From Adiantum capillus-veneris (Eukaryota; Streptophyta; Polypodiopsida; Polypodiales; Pteridaceae), in assembly GCA_014529385.2 (NCBI GenBank), contig CM043968.1, positions 26,859,013-26,923,012 on the forward strand: a stretch of DNA of 64,000 bases, read 5' to 3'. Shown one piece after another: positions 12,791-25,640 of the stretch. The translations under genes were made by a program, and so were the position numbers. Positions within the stretch are counted from its first letter, which is position 1. Each line of letters starts with the position of its first letter. The notes below the pieces were generated by a model that ran no database searches, was not told where the DNA came from, and saw only the letters and a program-made list of their open reading frames with translations.

Positions 12791-14840
12791 GCAAATGATT
12801 AGTCCCAAAGCTTTAAACCTTAATAAAATCTGTGCTAAGAGTAGTAGTTATTAGGCTTACGCTCAAGCTAGAAGAGTTGAGCTTATCTAAGGTGTGTCCC
12901 TCATGCTAGATGAAATGATCATAAGAGTCAAAGTCTATTAACTTAATCATGGGGGAGTGACGTAGAGTCCAACACTCACACACAGTGCATCGTAAGATAA
13001 AAGCACATATCCTTGACAGAAAAAAAACCCTTCTTAAAGGGGTGCCAGCTTGTAAAGCCACATCATATGCTTTTATAGCTACACCTTCTTTCTAAAGAAC
13101 CCCTCAGAAATCTTTCTGGCATAGCATATTGTTTTTCCATGCATTTTTGTGTATGCATATATAGGATGTTCCATCATTGGACATATGCATTAGACACCCC
13201 CTTTTTGCTTCCACCTATGCACCTCAAGTGGATTACAACAGGCAAACCAACTTTCCATCATGCTACCTTTATAGTTGCTACCCTTTTACTTGCCCATCCT
13301 TCAACAAATAATCCTTCATTATTTCTTTAATATTTCCCATGCTAATTAGTACTCCAATAATGTGTGTACCCCAAAGGAACTTTTTTCCCACTAGGTTTTT
13401 CCCCTTGGTCATCTAGGTATTAAACCCTAATTTAGATCTCATCATTCTTTTTCCCTTGTACATACTCTTAATAAATAAACAAAGACTTGCCATTATGTTG
13501 CTACAACGGATAAATGCGACATCATATCTCACACCAAAGACAAATTTGGACCAATGATGATGCTATAGCGGAATGAACCTCACCATAAAAATCAATGACA
13601 AATGAAGAAAATCAGCCCATCAATAACCTTCCAGCCTCCACGGACACATTTCAACAGTTCCCGAGGACGGGCACTAAAAATTTGAATGGGGGAATGTTAA
13701 CTGAGCCAACGTCAGTCACAAAGAAGCAGTAAAGATTAGAGTGACACATTTTTTCCATTTCCCAAATGTCTATGTATTGTAATTTCCCAATTTATTTCAA
13801 GCCATTGTAATATTTGTAATGTGTTACGGGTTCAATGGGAGTTCCAAGCTATAAAGAATAGGTCAATTAGTGTGCCTAGGTTTCAGAGTCAGTAAGTTGC
13901 TGATCCCTAAAGGCCTTTGGCACCTTGACAATGCATATTTTTACCCTAGGTATATAAGGCAGTGTGCAAATGAAATTAGGGTTCTCAGCCTCATTTTTTG
14001 AGATCACTCTTAGAGAGAGCTGATGAGGTGTGTGGCTATGGAGTCCTTGAGCTTCTCCTTGATCATGTGACTTGATTAGCACTAATAAACACTTAATGCT
14101 CTTTCACTATGTCTCTCTCATATTTTCTATGATTGCTAATGATCCTTTGATTAGATAGATCATAACCAATTAGTGGTTAATCCCACACTAATCTTGTGTG
14201 ATTTTCCTCTATTCTTTGTGTGTGCATGTAGGTTTGATTGGAGTGTGGATTCTCAATGGATCTATATGTGTGCCCTTGTGATTATTGTGTGCATGATGAG
14301 ATTAGTGATGTGTGCGGCTTTGCAATCGTTAGTGTGTATGACTGTGTTGATTTGAGGTGAAGATAAGTGGATGTGGAGATTTCCAGACATCCTGGTTTAG
14401 ATCCTCCATAAGTCGAGAAGCTCACCTCATAGAGTCGCTATTCGTGCTTTGGACATGATTAGCATACTAATTGATGAGTGTTTCCATGCCCTAGCCGGGT
14501 AGCTCACCCCTCTGGATTTACAACTATTGTTTCTCATTGGAGCTATGCGAAAGAAGAATCTAGACAAGCACTGTACACCTTGCCCTGGTGGCCAAGTTTG
14601 AATCAAGAATCCTTGACGGTTGTCCTTGTTGAAGCTGGATTTTCCATGTCTGATTCAATTAAGGTAGACACATCTTTTGTGAATACAAGCTTTATGAATG
14701 TGATGCTTTTGATGAGCTACACGCTTCCCCACAATTTTTATACAGTTTTGCATTTGAAATTACAAAAAAGGGCAAGCATTAACTAGGTCTTACATATCAT
14801 GTATCTGCTTCATCAAGTTGTTCAGATACATTTTAAACAA
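12791..14840. other. Probable decayed gypsy tail and LTR; no gene
   Basis: About 13620-13690 reads like the end of a Ty3-gypsy polyprotein, with a weak FQQFPRTGT-type end, followed by a purine-rich stretch (ttgaatgggggaatgtt) and a candidate LTR start TGTTAACTGAGCC at about 13689. I cannot place the LTR end or find its partner. The rest (12791-13600, 14000-14840) has no recognisable content. Confidence 0.35.
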
Positions 14841-14846
14841 TGGATC

Positions 14847-14924
<78 letters not shown>
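14847..14924. repeat. (CT)n microsatellite
   Basis: Long CT array with one TT and one CC interruption. Confidence 0.95.
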
Positions 14925-14984
14925 ATGGCACTATCTAAGATTTTTATAGGGAGAGTGTGCATAGCAGAGGGTCTTTCATACCTT

Positions 14985-15180
14985 GTTCACTCTACTATTG
15001 GGTGAAGCAGGGATGCCCACTTTCTTCGACTTTTTTTGGATTTCATATTGATGAGATTGTTGACTATATTGAGACTGCAGGAAATTATAGAGGAGCATAG
15101 CTGTCAGGTGTATTTTTGGGGCCACACACTAAGTTGTGGCTATTTGACCGATTGGTCACTTCCACCATGCTTTATGGAGT
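14985..15180 (+). mobile_element. Second LINE reverse-transcriptase fragment
   Basis: One frame reads VKQGCPLSSTFFGFHIDEIVDYIE, the RT block before motif C of a LINE family different from the other two here. After a stop it continues LFDRLVTSTMLYGVQI, which matches the region well after the catalytic YADD, so an internal deletion has removed the active site. It ends where copia LTR sequence begins at about 15188. Confidence 0.6.
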
Positions 15181-15187
15181 GCAGATC

Positions 15188-15463
15188 CATCACTCTAGGG
15201 CTATCTTATCTTTCCATTGCACACTAAGTAATACATACTCTCTATTTCATGCCTTGAGCTTCTTCATCTTCTCCAAGCTGTGTGTGTGGGGTATTTTTTC
15301 CCTCACTAGGAGGTTCTTTCCCCCATCCATTGTATATATGCCCCCACTCTAGGGCTATCTTATCTTTCCATTGCACACTAAGTAATACATACTCTCTATT
15401 TCATGACGAGCTTCTTCATCTTCTCCAAGTTGTGTGTGTTTCCTTGCAACCCTATTTCCAACA
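15188..15463 (+). repeat. Chimeric 5' LTR of copia copy 1
   Basis: The last 170 bp (15292-15463) match the 3' LTR and end with tttccaaca. Before it, 15188-15280 is another partial copy of the same LTR interior (cactctagggctatcttatc occurs at 15189-15208 and again at 15346-15365). The LTR start (TGTTTCC) is missing. This is a tandem or recombinant LTR with its 5' end lost. Confidence 0.8.
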
Positions 15464-15465
15464 AT

Positions 15466-15477
15466 TGGTATCAGAGC
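15466..15477 (+). promoter_or_regulatory. Primer-binding site, initiator Met-tRNA
   Basis: TGGTATCAGAGC lies three bases after the LTR end. This is the standard plant copia PBS, complementary to the 3' end of initiator Met-tRNA. Confidence 0.93.
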
Positions 15478-15809
15478 AAGTTACGTCCTCTCGGGCTTAG
15501 TCGTCAGCATTGTCAGCACATGCCTGCTCACTTTCTCAAATTTCAATGAGCTTTGGTGAGTGTCAGTAGGTTGACAAATACTTCAGGTAAGCTTGTAGAG
15601 CTTAGTCTACTCATATTTTCCATTCATGCTTATTTTGGCCTCCGTTTTCCACTATAAGCAGTATTGTGCATGCAATTTTTTCATTTTGTGTAGAATTGCT
15701 ATCAATGCTATTTTTTGCATAACAGATCCCTTACAATCTTCTACGGGTTGTGCTATATGACAGTGTTGGTCTTGCTTTGTTTCTCCTCTTTTTGGGTAGT
15801 TTTCACATT

Positions 15810-18800
15810 AGGTGTAGGCATTCGCATAGCTGACAACAACACAGATGTGTTCGAGATGTTTGCTTCTCTTAAGGATAAAGTGGATGGGGACAATTTACCA
15901 ATGTGGGATTACATGATGCAACATGTTCTTGTGTCAAAGGGAATTTGGAATGTTGTACAGAGCCTTGATGTATGTCCTGGTTCTGAGGATACAGGCGATG
16001 TCGAGGATGTTGCAGGTTTTGGTGGCAGGGTTGCTGCTGCCTGAGCTATTTTGCCTATGGCTGAGCAAGCTCGTTGGGATGTAAGAGATGTACATTCTCA
16101 TGCATTGATTGAATTATCTGTGAAGCGTACTATTACTCCTCACATTCGTTTAGCTATATTTGCAAAACAAGCTTGGGATATTTTGGCTGGTCTTAATGCA
16201 AGTCGCAATGAGGCTAAAATTACATTGTTGCATAAAGAGCTAGAATCGAAGATTATGCATGAGGAAGATGAAATGAAAACTTTTCTTGCTAGTATCAAGG
16301 ATATCAATGAGTAACTTATTTCTACAGCCTAAGTCATTTCTGACGGTTTCCTTGTGCAGAGTGTTCGTGATGCCTTGCAAGATTCTTACCAGAGTACTTA
16401 GAGACTTATGACCCAAGGAAATTCTAAAATCAATTTTGATACATTATGCACATTGCTATTGCAAGAGTCATTTTCTAGAAAAAATGGGTCTAAACAATGT
16501 GCAGTTGAATAGGCTTTTATTGTTTCTCAGAGGAAAAGTGGTAACAGCACTGTAACCACTTCTCATGGTTCTTGGCAAGTGGCAAAAAATTTAAATCCAA
16601 TGCTTCTACTAGCAACCCACCTTGGAAATTCTGGTAAAAAGGGAAAAAAACAAGATGCATTGCCACTATTGTAAAGCTAACGATCCCTTGATCAAGCAGT
16701 GTCTGAATTGAAAGCAAAAGAGACTAAGAAGAAAGAGGTTGGTTCCACTACAAGTGCAATAATTGTAGATTCTAATGTGAAAGGAGATTGTGATGTTGAT
16801 GTAGATGTTGATGCAGAATGGTATTTTTGTGTAGAGTGCACTTATTATCCTTCTATCCATGATGCATGTATGTCAGTTGTTGCAGATGCTCATGTGTGGC
16901 ACTTTGACAGTTGTGCTACAAAGCACATTACCTCTCATCATGACTTGTTTTCCTCTCTTAAGGATGTCACTCATTGGAATTCTATCACTTGTGCCAACAA
17001 TGCCTCTTACGCGGTCAAGGGAGTTGGAAAGATTGTGTTGACTACTCGGAATGGTAGTTCTTTCGCACTTGTTGATGCACTTTCCGTACGTGGGATAAAA
17101 AAGAACCTTTTGTCTATATCTGCACTTGCTAGACTTGGTCTTTTTGTCAAATTTGTGGATGACAAATGTATAGTTCATGATCTTGGTTTTGATGATGAAA
17201 TCGTTGCATATGGCATTTTATGTTGTGGGCTGTATAAGATCACTTTGTATGACAAGTGTAGGATTTTTTTTTGCAAATGAAGTTGTGGATTCAAAGGCCG
17301 TTTCTTCATATGCAAAACTTTGGCATGCATGTTTTGGGCATCTGAATTTTGCCAATTTGTTGTGGTTTCAAAAATATGATATGGTTGCTTCTTTGCCACC
17401 TCTTGACGCATCTGTGAAGCATGTTTGTGAATGTTGTATTTTGGGTAAGATGCAACACTCAAAGTTTTGAAAGGATGGTTCAGTTAGGGCTACATGGAGG
17501 TTGCAGCTTGTGCATAGTGATGTTTGTGAGCCCATGGAAACTCCATCCTTACGTAATTACCTCTACTTGATGACTTTCATTGATGATTACTCCAAGCATG
17601 CATGTGTATAGTCGCTTAAAGTTAAGTTCAAATTGTTTGTGTGCTTCAAGCAATTTTTGGCTATGGCTGAAAATGTCTCTAAATGTACTATGGGCACCCT
17701 CCGTTCCGATCGAGGGGAGGAGTATATGTCTCATGAACTTAATGCATTTTTGGCTAGTTGTGGGATTAAACACCAATGTACAATGTCATATACACCTTTT
17801 AAAAAATGGTGTTGCTGAGAGGAAAAACAGGTAGCTTACGGAGATGGCATGATGCATGGTCAAGAGTCAAGTTTTGCCACGTTCGTTTTGGCTTGAGGCC
17901 ATCATGTGTGCTACTCATGTACTTAACATGTGTCCTACAAAATCTTTGCAGCCTATGACTCCTTATGAAGCATGGCATGATCAAAAGCCATCTATTGACT
18001 ACATGCAAGTTTTTGGATGTTTGGTTTATGATTTGGTGCCACAAATGTAGTGCAAAAAATCGGATAATAAGGCTGTCAAATGCATTTCTGTTGGTTATAG
18101 TGTTGAAAGCAAAGGTTACAGGTTGTATCATCTGCAAACAAAGCGTATCTTGGTCTCACGAGATGTTCTATTTGTGGAAGATTCTATTCAACCATTGTTG
18201 TCATGTACTAGAGACAGTAATGTAAGCTCACGGGACATTTATGACACTTTGTTGCCTCTTTTTAGTGATGGAAGTTTGATTGTAGATTCCAATGAAAAAA
18301 ATGTACAGCCTATGGGGGTTTCTGAAAATGCTACAGATCAGCCTATAACTGATGCAGATATACATGATGTACTTGATGAGGAAAGGGTTGAGAATGAGTA
18401 GGCTACAATAGTATTAGAGGTATGCCAAAATGGCTGGTTCATACTTTGCGTGATAGTAAATTGGATGCACCTTTGTCTAGTCGTACTCGTTCAAGTTCTC
18501 ACTGTGCATCTTATGCATCAGATAGTTATGCTTTGTTTGTGTCTAGCTTATGTAATAATGAGGAACCTGTGTCTTTTGATGAAGCACAAAATTCAAAAAA
18601 TTGGATGGTTACTATGCAATAGGAATATGATGCACTTATAGAAAATGACGCATGGACTTTATGTGATTTTCCTCCTTGAAAAAAGGACATTGGTACAAAG
18701 TGGGTTTACAAGTTGAACCGTAAGCCGAATGGTGAGATTGATCGCTATAAGGCTTGACTTGTTGCAAAGGGTTATGCATATTAGAAAAGGCATAGATTAT

Positions 18801-19330
18801 GAAGATACTTTTGCTCCCACTTGACAACTACACTGAATTTTCTATGTGCATTGGCAACTCATTTTGGTTGGGATGTACATCAATCAAACATTGTTACTGC
18901 TTTCTTGAATGGTGTCATATTTAAGAAAGTTTATGTAACGTAGCCTCATGGTTTTGTCATTAAAGGGCAAGAAGATAAAGTGCACAAATGTAAGAAAGAT
19001 TTGTATGGGTTGAAGCAATCTCCTTATGCATGGTATGAGAAAGCTGACACTCATTTGTTTAACCGAGGCTTTTGTAACAGTCCAACAGAAAGCATGTTGT
19101 ATGTAAAATGTGAGGGCAATGTACTTCTCATCGTTGTTCTATATATGCATGATTTGTTGATCACTAGTTCGAATGAGGCACATATAGATAAATTTAAGGA
19201 TTATTTGAATGCTACTTTCAAGATAAAAGATTTGGGGTTGTTGCATCATTACTTGGGCATACAATTTAAGTAGTGTGATGGTGGTATTGCCTTGTGTCAG
19301 ACAAGTTACATAGAGACATGGCTATGTAAG
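15810..19330 (+). pseudogene. copia gag-pol: gag, protease, integrase, RT
   Basis: Gag (about 15820-16310) has ADNNTDVFEMF and MWDYMMQHVL. The zinc knuckle near 16655-16710 reads CHYCKANDPLIKQC. Protease (16900 on) has WHFDSCATKHIT; the usual DSGA is DSCA. Pre-integrase (17290-17470) has LWHACFGHLN and a CxxC. The integrase core has HSDVCEPM, FIDDYSKHA and SDRGEEY (17510-17740). RT (18690-19275) has WVYKLNRKPNGEIDRYKA, KKDLYGLKQSPYAWY and LGIQFK. The catalytic YVDD is replaced by YMHD (about 19142-19156), losing the first of the two key Asp. In-frame stops are frequent (for example near 16042, 16312, 17611, 18758, 18782 and 19272). Confidence 0.92.
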
Positions 19331-19394
19331 TTTGGACTTCACGATTGCAAACTTGTTGCCACTCCCATGAAAACAGATTTAAAATTGAGTCTTC

Positions 19395-20160
19395 ATGATG
19401 CTGGTGATCCAGTCGATGTCACTCTTTACCAAACCGTTGTTATATGCCTTATCTATGTATGAAACACAAGGCCAAACACTTAATTTGAAGTCTCACAAGT
19501 CAACAGATTTATGCATAGCCCAGGCAGGGTCTAAACATTGGCACTCTATCAAGCGGATCTTTTTCATCTTGAGTAGCATTTTAAATCTTGGGTTATTTTA
19601 TCCCAAGGGGGATCATTGCCGCCAGATTTACATGCTTTTTCGGACTCAAATTGGGCTAGTTGTTTTGACATGTGAGTGTCCACAAGTGGTTTTTCTTTCA
19701 TGCTTGGCAGTTCATGAATATCATGGTTGAGCAAGAGCAACCTATTTTGGCCACTTCCAATTGTCAAGCTAAGTACAAGGTAGCCTTCAAAGCTATGGTT
19801 GAGTATGTATGGCTCATATGCCTTATGGTTGATTTGGGTGTTGGACAGAACACTGTCAACATTATCTGCACTGACATTCAGAATGCATTGGCAGTTGGAA
19901 GGAACCCAGTTTTTCATGCTCGCACAAAGTACATTGAGGTGCATTACCACTATGTCACGGAGAGACTCTCAGCAAGAGGGATCAACTTGGCTTATGTGCC
20001 AACATATGACAACCTCGTACAAAGGCATTGTCTCATGAGAAGTTTGAAGATTTTTGCAAAGCTTTGGGCTTACTCCCCTTTGTGGATTGATCATGTCCCC
20101 AGGGCATGGCACTTCCCTATACTTTATGTGCCAGCTCTTCTTTACCACATCACTCCCAAG
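19395..20160 (+). pseudogene. copia RNase H domain
   Basis: Ty1-copia RNase H block: TSNCQAKYKVAFKA (pattern SS.EAEY.A), CTDIQNALAVGRNPVFHARTKYIEVHYHYV and a C-terminal VPTYDNL. Frame shifts occur near 19440 and after 19700. It leads straight into the polypurine tract aagggggat at about 20158-20166. Confidence 0.85.
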
Positions 20161-20167
20161 GGGGATT

Positions 20168-20395
20168 TGTTTCCATATACATCTGGTAGTGATGTGTGAA
20201 CACACTTAGGATCGCCGGGGCAATTTTTCCCTTACTAGGAGGTTTTTTCCCTCGTGCATTATATATACACCCATCACTCTAGGGTTATCTTATCTTTCCA
20301 TTGCACACTAAGTAATACTACTCTCTGTTGTGTACCTTGAGCTTCCTTCATCTTCTCCAACTTGTATGTGTTTCCCTGCAACCCTATTTCCAACA
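20168..20395 (+). repeat. 3' LTR of copia copy 1 (228 bp)
   Basis: Starts TGTTTCCATATACATC right after the polypurine tract and ends CTATTTCCAACA. It has a TATA-like tatatataca near 20263-20272. Its length is identical to both LTRs of the copy at 45714-52274. Confidence 0.92.
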
Positions 20396-22189
<1,794 letters not shown>

Positions 22190-22190
<1 letters not shown>

Positions 22191-22640
22191 AATGCTTTAG
22201 AGCTATTGGAATTGGAGACGGGAGGCTTCACATTCATGAAAATTGCAGTAGGCGAAACCATCAACGTGCGTTATCGGACTGGAGTGTCAATTAAAGCCTC
22301 AAAAAGAATTGAATAGGCTGCAACCATGGAGGCACAAATTTTTTTGCACACTGTAGTGAAGGCAGGCAAGCATGGAAAATTCATGGTGGAGACATCTTCT
22401 TCCCTGTCCCGGGAGAGAGGTACGAAGTTCATGTTGCCAGTAGTGTCATGTGTACATGTGGAGACTTTGCTGAATGAGTGGTGCAAAGCAAACCATATAT
22501 GGCATGCAAGCATATTTACTACATCTTCTTGCGTTATTTTGGGTTGGATTTGACCCACAATATGTTTATCCATCAGAGCAAGCTGACTAATGAGGATTTG
22601 CTACATGTATTCAGCTCTGTAGGCGAACGACATAGATGAT
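22190..22640 (+). pseudogene. SWIM zinc-finger protein fragment
   Basis: One frame reads FTFMKIAVGETINVRYRTGVSIKASKRIE, a stop at about 22312-22314, then AATMEAQIFLHTVVKAGKHGKF. After a frameshift near 22400 comes YEVHVASSVMCTCGDFAE, another stop, PYMACKHIYYIFLRYFGLD. The CxCGDF...ACKH arrangement is a SWIM zinc finger (CxCx(n)CxH), followed by an ALT..EL-like tail (SKLTNEDLLHVF). SWIM fingers occur in MuDR/FAR1-type transposases and in small SWIM/RING proteins; the tail resembles the latter more. Two stops and a shift make it broken. Which parent gene it comes from is uncertain. Confidence 0.65.
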
Positions 22641-23210
22641 AATTTTGATTTTTTCTATTCTATTTGGATTTCATAATGTGCATACGAATGTGTATGGCAC
22701 GAGCTGTAACTGATGACTTAATATTGTAATTCTTATTGTGAAATTTTATTTTTCGAGGAGATGACTTCTGTCTTGCTCTTCGTACTATTTGTGAATGGCG
22801 TGCTCTATGGATTGCGGATGATATAAGTTGACACCCAATTGTTATGTTTGATGAATGCCAAGGTTTGATAGACGGACTTGAAGCTAATAAATTGATGTTT
22901 GACGAATGCCATGGTTTGATAGCGGGGCTTGAAGCTATGGTGTGCATATGAAATCGATACAAGCTACATGGAAGTGTGTTCTTTCATTGGTAGAATGTTG
23001 TGGTTCATTCTAGTGGGATGTAACTTCTTATCATCCCACTCTGTAGGGATCTAAATTTACCAACAAAGCTCTCTCTTGAAGGCAGAAACTCCAACCGTGT
23101 AGAGAGCTTTTGCATTGCGTACACTACCCTCGTAGATGTATTGGAAAAATCTCTCTCAAAAGCTTCCTCCAAAATCTCTCTCCATTCCCACCCCCGACAG
23201 TTATGGTTCT
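22641..23210. other. No gene seen
   Basis: Contains two diverged copies of a phrase (gacgaatgccatggtttgatag and related) at about 22848-22880 and 22899-22935. No domains. Confidence 0.4.
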
Positions 23211-23219
23211 TCAGCTGAG

Positions 23220-24070
23220 CTTTAGGAGACCAAGACAGAGTTAGAGAAGGCCAAGAATGAGCTGTTTGAGATTAGATAGAAGATGCTACAGATGGCCATC
23301 AAACATAATAATGATGCCAAAATCATGGCCGCTCATCAACATGACATAAACAAACTTTAGAAGGAAAAGCAATGATTGATTGAGAAAATAGGTTTGCTGA
23401 AGAAGCCACAGTTGAGGTGCAGGGCAGGTTGGAAGAGATTTTTTTTTCTCTGAAGTCCCTGATGGCCAATCACCATACCTTAAGGTAAGCAATCACATAA
23501 AAATACATATACCAATCTTTAGTAAATATTGCTGATCTAGAAGAAAATCTTACATTGAATATGGAAGATCTGCAAAATCTACTTGAATCTATGAAGTTAG
23601 ACTTAGAGGAGAAATCAGAGAAATATATTGATGCCCTTGTCAATCAGGTCTTAGTTCAGTACATTAAGAATCAAGACACTGATGAAGATGAAGAATACCA
23701 AGAGGACGATGAAGACCACGGGGAGGACATTAGAGCTATCCATGAGGATGACAACGACGACGACGATGATGACCAGCCACCTCCAAACTCAGCAGCTAGA
23801 GATCAACCCGTGCAAGGTACTGGTTCCACCAGCCAGTCTCAGGATCAAACTAGAAATAAGAGTCAGTCTAACCAACATCAGACTCAAGAGAAATCTCAGA
23901 CACAAGGCCATACTGGTTCCCAACATGCATCAATTGAACAATCCATTGTTCCATCTACAACAAGGAACCAAAACAAAGGTAAGGCCAGGCTAGTGGAGTC
24001 TAGTTCATGCTCGAAATCTGAATGGGGTCATTCCACTAAGCTGCTAGCCTTAAATAAGACTCTGAGATGA
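23220..24070 (+). CDS. Unrecognised acidic, Gln/Ser-rich protein (part)
   Basis: The open part (23555-24070, 171 codons) starts with MNMEDLQNLLESMKLDLEE, a short helical or coiled-coil segment, then a very acidic run (DEDEEYQEDDEDHGED and a DDNDDDDDD block), then a disordered Gln/Ser/Thr-rich tail. Upstream (23225-23400) another frame with stops reads as coiled coil (TELEKAKNELFEIR, KMLQMAIKHNNDAKIMAAHQHDINKL). Together they may be one decayed gene for a coiled-coil protein with an acidic disordered tail, or a retroelement gag-like protein. No family is recognised. Confidence 0.35.
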
Positions 24071-24700
24071 CAAAAAGAACCTCAAATTCAAGAACTTATT
24101 CATGATTAAATGGCCTACTGAGATCTGGAGAGTTTTTAGATGTTGTATGTGGGTGCCAAGAAGATGGTAAAGGCTTGGAAGGGCATGAGTTATCATAATT
24201 ATCCAATAATGTAAATTGCCTCTACATCCAAGCTGTATACAGGTATTGGAAAGAGTTCTAGAGTGGTGTGTAACCATTGATGATGTGGCAATAAATCCAA
24301 TTATAAAGAGCCTGTAACAGACTTGGACACTCCAAGTTGAGAATCTACCACGACACCACAAATAGTCACTTCAAACAGTTCACAGTTCACAATTTATGCG
24401 ACACTGGCCCAACGGAGTTCCGTGCCTAGAGATATTGGCCCCAAAGACTGGCGCCCATTTTGGTATTTCTTTTTGTATTAATCCGTGTTCAAAGTACAAG
24501 AGCGCAGGCGCCTAGGCGCTCACACTCAGACTCTACGTCTACATGCTCTGAGTTATGAGGCCCTGCCCGCATATTTAAAGATTACAAGGGATACCAAAAG
24601 CAAAGCCCCAAAAGTTGGTAAACTCAAAAGCTTCTAAAAATAAAGCAAAAGGAGTTTCTCTCTCTCAAGCTCCCTTAAGCCCCAAAATAAAGCAAAAGCA
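24071..24700. other. No gene seen
   Basis: No domains. The last part (24655-24700) has short CT runs leading into the long CT array. Confidence 0.4.
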
Positions 24701-24702
24701 AG

Positions 24703-25639
<937 letters not shown>

Positions 25640-25640
<1 letters not shown>

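Larger units (their letters stand above)
15188..20395 (+). mobile_element. Ty1-copia retrotransposon (copy 1), degenerate
   Basis: Near-complete Ty1-copia element: partial 5' LTR, Met-tRNA primer-binding site, gag, protease, integrase, RT, RNase H, polypurine tract and 228-bp 3' LTR. Many stops and a changed RT active site mean it cannot move by itself. It is of the same family as the minus-strand copy at 45714-52274, which has the same LTR length, the same LTR ends and about 90 per cent similar gag by eye. Confidence 0.93.
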
